Part shown: one piece after another, positions 60,265 through 64,000 of the stretch
Numbering within the stretch: the first letter of the stretch is position 1
How the letters are laid out: each line of letters opens with the position of its first letter
Assembly: GCF_020564355.1 (NCBI RefSeq)
Contig: NZ_JAJCRR010000007.1
Location: 124,001-188,000 of the forward strand
Direction of reading: 5' to 3'
Length of the DNA: 64,000 nt
DNA from: Lachnospira pectinoschiza
Lineage (GTDB): Bacteria > Bacillota > Clostridia > Lachnospirales > Lachnospiraceae
Position numbers and translations under genes: made by a program
The notes under the pieces: model-generated
Told to the model about the DNA's origin: nothing
Databases searched by the model: none
Seen by the model: the letters and a program-made list of their open reading frames with translations, nothing else

Positions 60265-61021
60265 GAAAAGTACCGCAGCCGCATGGATTTACAGACGTTA
60301 TGACATTTCTTTAAGGGATTTTTTAAAGATTACCCTGTCTGGCATTGGTTTGTTATTGATAACAGCCGATATCTTTTATCACAATTTACTGGCAGCAGCA
60401 GTGCTGTGTCCGTATTTGCATTTCCGTTTAAAAATCAAATCGGAAGAACTGCATAAACAGCGCAGGGAGCGGCTGAAAATGCAGTTTAAGGACGGAATGC
60501 AGTCAGTGGCTTTTTCTTTAAATTCAGGGTACTCCATAGAAAATGCGTGGAAAGAAGCAATTGTGGAAATGCGTCTTTTATATGGGGAAAACAGTGAAAT
60601 CGTTACGGAATTCCAAAGAATTATCAATCGTCTGGAGAGAAATGAAAATATCGAAGATGTTTTAGAGGAATTCGCTAAAAAAAGCGGAGTCGCAGACATT
60701 GAGTATTTTGCGGCAGTATTCCGGTATGCCAAACGGTATGGCGGTGATTTAATTGCAATTATCCGTCATACGGCAGAAACCATTCGTGAAAAAAATGAAA
60801 CCTATAATGAAATACAGACCATCATCAGCGGAAAGAAGATGGAACAGAAGGTCATGAGTGCCGTTCCGTTTTTTCTGCTGGTGTATATGAAACTGACAGC
60901 GTGGGATTTTATCTGCCCACTATACGGAAATCCGGCAGGTGTGCTGATGATGAGTATTTCTCTTATGGTATATATAGGAGCGGATTATATTGCAGGAAAA
61001 ATTGTCGAAATTGAAGTATAA
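60176..61021 (+). CDS. TadB-like type II secretion F-domain membrane protein
   Basis: 281 residues: two transmembrane helices (about 57-92), a T2SSF cytoplasmic helical domain (about 105-235; FSLNSGYSIENAWKEA and RYGGDLIAII are typical) and two C-terminal helices. It forms the inner-membrane platform with TadC. ATG 60176 has AAAGGAGAAG directly upstream, which puts the first 29 codons in another frame of the cpaF gene. An earlier start at 60119 has no ribosome site. Confidence 0.88.
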   Translation: MEKWKENWYEGRKRWKTMPKWLRQELPDIKKSTAAAWIYRRYDISLRDFLKITLSGIGLLLITADIFYHNLLAAAVLCPYLHFRLKIKSEELHKQRRERLKMQFKDGMQSVAFSLNSGYSIENAWKEAIVEMRLLYGENSEIVTEFQRIINRLERNENIEDVLEEFAKKSGVADIEYFAAVFRYAKRYGGDLIAIIRHTAETIREKNETYNEIQTIISGKKMEQKVMSAVPFFLLVYMKLTAWDFICPLYGNPAGVLMMSISLMVYIGADYIAGKIVEIEV

Positions 61022-62255
61022 GTTTAAGACAGAAGTAAAATCCGGAAAGTCAGGTTATATGCTGTATGCGGCAGTGCTGGCGGGGATACTCTGTATTGCG
61101 ATTTTAAAGACAGGCGGAAAAGAGCAGTCGCAGACACAGACAATTGTACGGCCGGATTATACAGACAGTGCAGACAATATCGAACTGGAGGTGCTTGCAG
61201 AAGGAGAGGAAAAGCCTTTTTTGATGGAACTGGAGGTATCACCCAGACAGTATGATGCACAGCAGATAGAAGGTATTTTTGATACAGTGTATGAACAGAT
61301 TTTACAGGAAATGGTTTCCGGCAATGAAAGTCTTTCCTGTGTGCGGCAGAATTTAAAACTTGTGACAGAATCACAGGACTATCCGGTAACGGCAGAGTGG
61401 TATTCAGAGGATACTGCGGTTATTGATACAGATGGAACCGTGTACAATACAGAATTTGAGCCGGGACAAAAAGAAACAGTCCGGTTAGTTCTGATATTAA
61501 AATACGGAGAGTACCGGTGTGAATATCCGATAGAGGCAGTTGTATGGGAAGCACAGTATGATACGGCAGAACAAAAGCAGACAGGAATTGTAAATGTACT
61601 GACACAGCTTGAAAAGAACTCACAAGAGGAGGTACTTACACTGCCGGATACCATACACGGCATGAAGGTAACTTATCAGAGCAGTCCGGTACAGAAATCC
61701 GGCATTTTAGGATTATGCGGACTGCTGCTTGTACCGCTGTTATTAAGCTTTCGTAAAAAAGAACAGAAGATGCAGGCTGAAAAGAGAAGAAAGGAGCAGC
61801 TTACGTATGACTATGCCGAAGTGATTTCAAAGCTGGTGCTGCTTGCAGGAGCGGGAATGACGATTCGCAGGGCATGGGAAAAAATTGCCGGTGATTATCA
61901 GAAAAAACCATGCGGCGGAAAAAGGTATGTTTATGAAGAAATGGTAAGAACTTGTGCAGAGATGAATACGGGAGTCCCGGAACGAAGCGCATATGAGCGG
62001 TTTGCAAGGAGGTGTGATACAAAAGAATACTTAAAACTGGCATCGCTTTTGTCCCAGAATGTAAAAAAAGGAACGACAGATATTTTAAAGCTTTTAGAGC
62101 AGGAGTCGCAGTCGGCATTTGAGCAGCACAAAAATCTGGCAAAGAAAAAAGGTGAAGAAGCAGGGACAAAACTCCTGTTTCCAATGATTCTTATGCTGAT
62201 GACAGTAATGGCGATGCTGATGTTTCCGGCAATAGTGTCTTTTCAGACATTTTAA
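60990..62255 (+). CDS. TadC-like platform protein with a large extracytoplasmic insert
   Basis: 421 residues. TM1 (about 22-40), a 190-residue mostly beta, Thr/Glu-rich domain (about 45-232) that should lie outside the membrane, TM2 (about 236-253), a T2SSF domain (about 270-395; VLLAGAGMTIRRAWEKI) and TM3 (about 400-420). Normal TadC proteins lack such an insert; it resembles an Ig-like fold and could contact pilin or wall (inference). TTG start 60990 with AGGAG nine bases upstream, overlapping tadB by 32 bases. Confidence 0.8.
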   Translation: MQEKLSKLKYKFKTEVKSGKSGYMLYAAVLAGILCIAILKTGGKEQSQTQTIVRPDYTDSADNIELEVLAEGEEKPFLMELEVSPRQYDAQQIEGIFDTVYEQILQEMVSGNESLSCVRQNLKLVTESQDYPVTAEWYSEDTAVIDTDGTVYNTEFEPGQKETVRLVLILKYGEYRCEYPIEAVVWEAQYDTAEQKQTGIVNVLTQLEKNSQEEVLTLPDTIHGMKVTYQSSPVQKSGILGLCGLLLVPLLLSFRKKEQKMQAEKRRKEQLTYDYAEVISKLVLLAGAGMTIRRAWEKIAGDYQKKPCGGKRYVYEEMVRTCAEMNTGVPERSAYERFARRCDTKEYLKLASLLSQNVKKGTTDILKLLEQESQSAFEQHKNLAKKKGEEAGTKLLFPMILMLMTVMAMLMFPAIVSFQTF

Positions 62256-62290
62256 AATAAACATAGGCCAAACGGCGGAAAGGAGCAGTT

Positions 62291-62461
62291 ATGAAACGGG
62301 GATTTAAAACATTTTTAAAAGAGGAAGATGGTATGGGAGTAGTAGAAATCATACTTATTATCGTAGTACTGGTGAGTCTTGTGGCGATTTTTAAGAAAGA
62401 GATTACAAGCGTTGTAAACACAATCTTAAAAAAGATATCATCGCAGGCAAAGGTAATTTAA
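62291..62461 (+). CDS. Flp1-like type IVb pilin
   Basis: 56 residues: basic leader ending EEDG, then MGVVEIILIIVVLVSLV. Cleavage after Gly leaves Glu at +5 of the mature pilin, the hallmark of type IVb (Flp) pilins processed by TadV. The hydrophobic core is followed by a short basic tail, matching the Flp1-like family of clostridial Tad clusters. AGGAG lies six bases before the ATG. Major pilus subunit by inference. Confidence 0.88.
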   Translation: MKRGFKTFLKEEDGMGVVEIILIIVVLVSLVAIFKKEITSVVNTILKKISSQAKVI

Positions 62462-62478
62462 ATAGGAGTGCAGACCGG

Positions 62479-64000
62479 ATGAACAAAAAAGTAAAAGCAC
62501 AGATTACAGTTTATGCGGCACTTTCAGTTTTTCTTGTCATAACACTTATTTGCACCTGTATCCGGTCGGCGGCAGTGTCTGCCGGCCGGGTAAGAGTGGA
62601 AATGGCATCAGTGCTTTCCATGGAAGCTGTATTTGCAGGGTATTCAAGTGAATTACTGGAAGAATTTGACATCTTTGCTCTGCAGGAAAGTGAACAGTTA
62701 CAAAGTGTATTTTTACAGTATTTAAAGAAAAATACACAGACCGCAGAGGGACAAAAAAATGTACAGCCGGGCAGCCGGACGCGTGTGACTGCGGGCAGTC
62801 TGGATTCATTTACTTATATGACAGATGACGCCGGGGAATGTATCAATCAGGAAATTCTGTCTTACATGAAGTATGGTGTTTACAATATACCGCAGGAAAA
62901 GATTTTACAGCAGCAGGAGCTGGAAAAGCAGAAGAAGCAGTCGGAAGCCCTTAATGAAATAACACAGGAAATCGGAAAATGTGAGGAAGTATTTTGTGAA
63001 CAAGAGGAAGCGGTGCTGGGGATAATAGAACGGACCGGACAAATTTCTGTGGATAACGCACTGCAGTATGTGTCGGATGTAAAAGAGGATATCGATCTAT
63101 ATGAGGAAGTATCAGACGAGGAAGAACCACAGGATGTACAGGATTTTTATAAAAGAAACCGGACCGCATTAAATAACGAACTGGAAGAAATACAGGAAAA
63201 AATACAGGCGGCACTGGAACAGACAGAAGTGTATGAAAACCAGCGGGAAAAGGTACAAAAGCAGGCAGAATTTTGTAAAAGTAAGGCAGAGCAAAAAAAA
63301 GAACAGTTCAGTGATGATTTATATAATGGGCTAATGCAGGACATAGATTCTTTTATCAGGAATGATGACAGGAACGGGCAGTGTGATATAGAAGCAGTTA
63401 AAAATGCACTCTATGCAGACAAAGAGGGGATAGAGACAGTCAGAGAGCAGATGCATGGCCTGCCAAAAGAACTTACACAGGAAAACAGTATGCAGGTAGA
63501 GGAGGTGCTTTACAATCTGGAAGAATGTCTGCCGGATTTGAATGGAGAAGAACTGGTTTCACAGTATTCAGCAATCAATGTGCCGCAGAATGCAGAAGGA
63601 TTAAAAAGTGTGCGGAATGTATTCAAGCAGTTAAAGAGCACAATGGTGGAACGGATAACGGGTCAGCAGGTTTCGGATAAAGAAATCACTTATGAAAATC
63701 TTGCAGATACATTATATCAGCGCGGGGCGCAGAAAAAATCAGAAAGTATCTCCAATAAGGTTTTATACAACGAATATCTGTTTATGGAATTTGCATCGTA
63801 TACAGACTATCTCAAAGAAGATAAAACACTTGAAACACAAACGCAGAAGCAGCTTGATTATATGCTTGAGTATATTTTATACGGAAAAACCTCTGATAAG
63901 GAAAACTTACAGCAGGGAATGACAGAACTGTCCCTGATGCGTGAAGGCGTGAATATGGCATATCTGCTTACCGATTCAGAAAAAAAGGCAGAAGCTTATG
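62479..64000 (+). CDS. DUF5702-like Tad pilus-associated protein, 5' part
   Basis: 507 codons are open from ATG 62479 to the window edge without a stop. N-terminal helix VKAQITVYAALSVFLVI (about 5-25) resembles a TadE/TadG-type anchor, then a long Gln/Glu/Lys-rich coiled-coil-like region (about 150-300). DUF5702 proteins occupy this position in clostridial tad clusters and are thought to be pseudopilin-like surface components. AGGAG is ten bases before the ATG, 17 bases after the pilin gene. Confidence 0.78.
   Translation, partial: MNKKVKAQITVYAALSVFLVITLICTCIRSAAVSAGRVRVEMASVLSMEAVFAGYSSELLEEFDIFALQESEQLQSVFLQYLKKNTQTAEGQKNVQPGSRTRVTAGSLDSFTYMTDDAGECINQEILSYMKYGVYNIPQEKILQQQELEKQKKQSEALNEITQEIGKCEEVFCEQEEAVLGIIERTGQISVDNALQYVSDVKEDIDLYEEVSDEEEPQDVQDFYKRNRTALNNELEEIQEKIQAALEQTEVYENQREKVQKQAEFCKSKAEQKKEQFSDDLYNGLMQDIDSFIRNDDRNGQCDIEAVKNALYADKEGIETVREQMHGLPKELTQENSMQVEEVLYNLEECLPDLNGEELVSQYSAINVPQNAEGLKSVRNVFKQLKSTMVERITGQQVSDKEITYENLADTLYQRGAQKKSESISNKVLYNEYLFMEFASYTDYLKEDKTLETQTQKQLDYMLEYILYGKTSDKENLQQGMTELSLMREGVNMAYLLTDSEKKAEAY

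Overview
The window looks like chromosomal DNA of an anaerobic, moderately low-GC Firmicute of the family Lachnospiraceae, perhaps a pectin-degrading Lachnospira-like gut bacterium. The evidence is a secreted PL1-PL9 pectate lyase, a reverse rubrerythrin with a PerR-type regulator, PPi-dependent phosphofructokinase, spore maturation genes spmA/spmB, AGGAGG-type ribosome sites and many protein families typical of Lachnospiraceae (DUF5685, DUF6512, DUF5702, Flp1-like). The exact genus is inference. There is no prophage, CRISPR array or intact insertion sequence; the only mobile-element trace is a broken PD-(D/E)XK transposase-like gene near 37.4 kb.

Layout. 0-4 kb: giant pectate lyase. 4-10 kb: AI-2E family permease, two identical tRNA-Lys(CUU) genes, a DUF2726 protein, a DUF5685/J-domain pair and a DUF885 lipoprotein. 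10.5-19.5 kb: housekeeping genes (metG, a TatD-type nuclease, rsmA, tRNA adenosine deaminase, LemA/DUF2207 pair). 19.7-27.2 kb: membrane-anchored GH5 glucanase, redox genes (nitroreductase, rubrerythrin, perR), a metallopeptidase lipoprotein, murG and a radical SAM/TSCPD pair. 27.4-35.2 kb: transglutaminase-like surface protein, Asp/Glu racemase, then a Dlt-like operon (adenylation enzyme, carrier protein, MBOAT acyltransferase, SGNH-like partner, lipoprotein) and mtnN. 35.4-44.5 kb: small metabolic genes (2-hydroxyacid dehydrogenase, dtd, pfp, Nudix, flavin reductase) and an OLD-like ATPase. 44.6-51.4 kb: a degenerate LytM protein, murA, a two-component system and an Eis-type acetyltransferase. 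51.6-56.8 kb: two metal-GTPase-like proteins, nudC, spmA, spmB and an aquaporin. 57.4-64 kb: a tad (type IVb pilus) operon running off the end.

How it fits together. Plant cell-wall enzymes (PL1-PL9, GH5, CE1-like esterase) suggest a fibre-degrading lifestyle. murG, murA, the Dlt-like operon and the degenerate LytM protein concern envelope construction; the tad genes build a surface pilus. The most unusual signals are (1) a dispersed family of multi-hairpin leaders that end in a Shine-Dalgarno sequence folded into a GAAA-tetraloop hairpin, with one array of nine consecutive hairpins at 29.24-29.52 kb; (2) a Dlt-like operon with altered specificity and nucleophile positions beside an Asp/Glu racemase; and (3) two promoter-then-terminator leader units, upstream of the DUF5685 gene and of dtd. 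Start codons were chosen from ribosome-binding sites. Domain names come from recognition by eye, not from a search.
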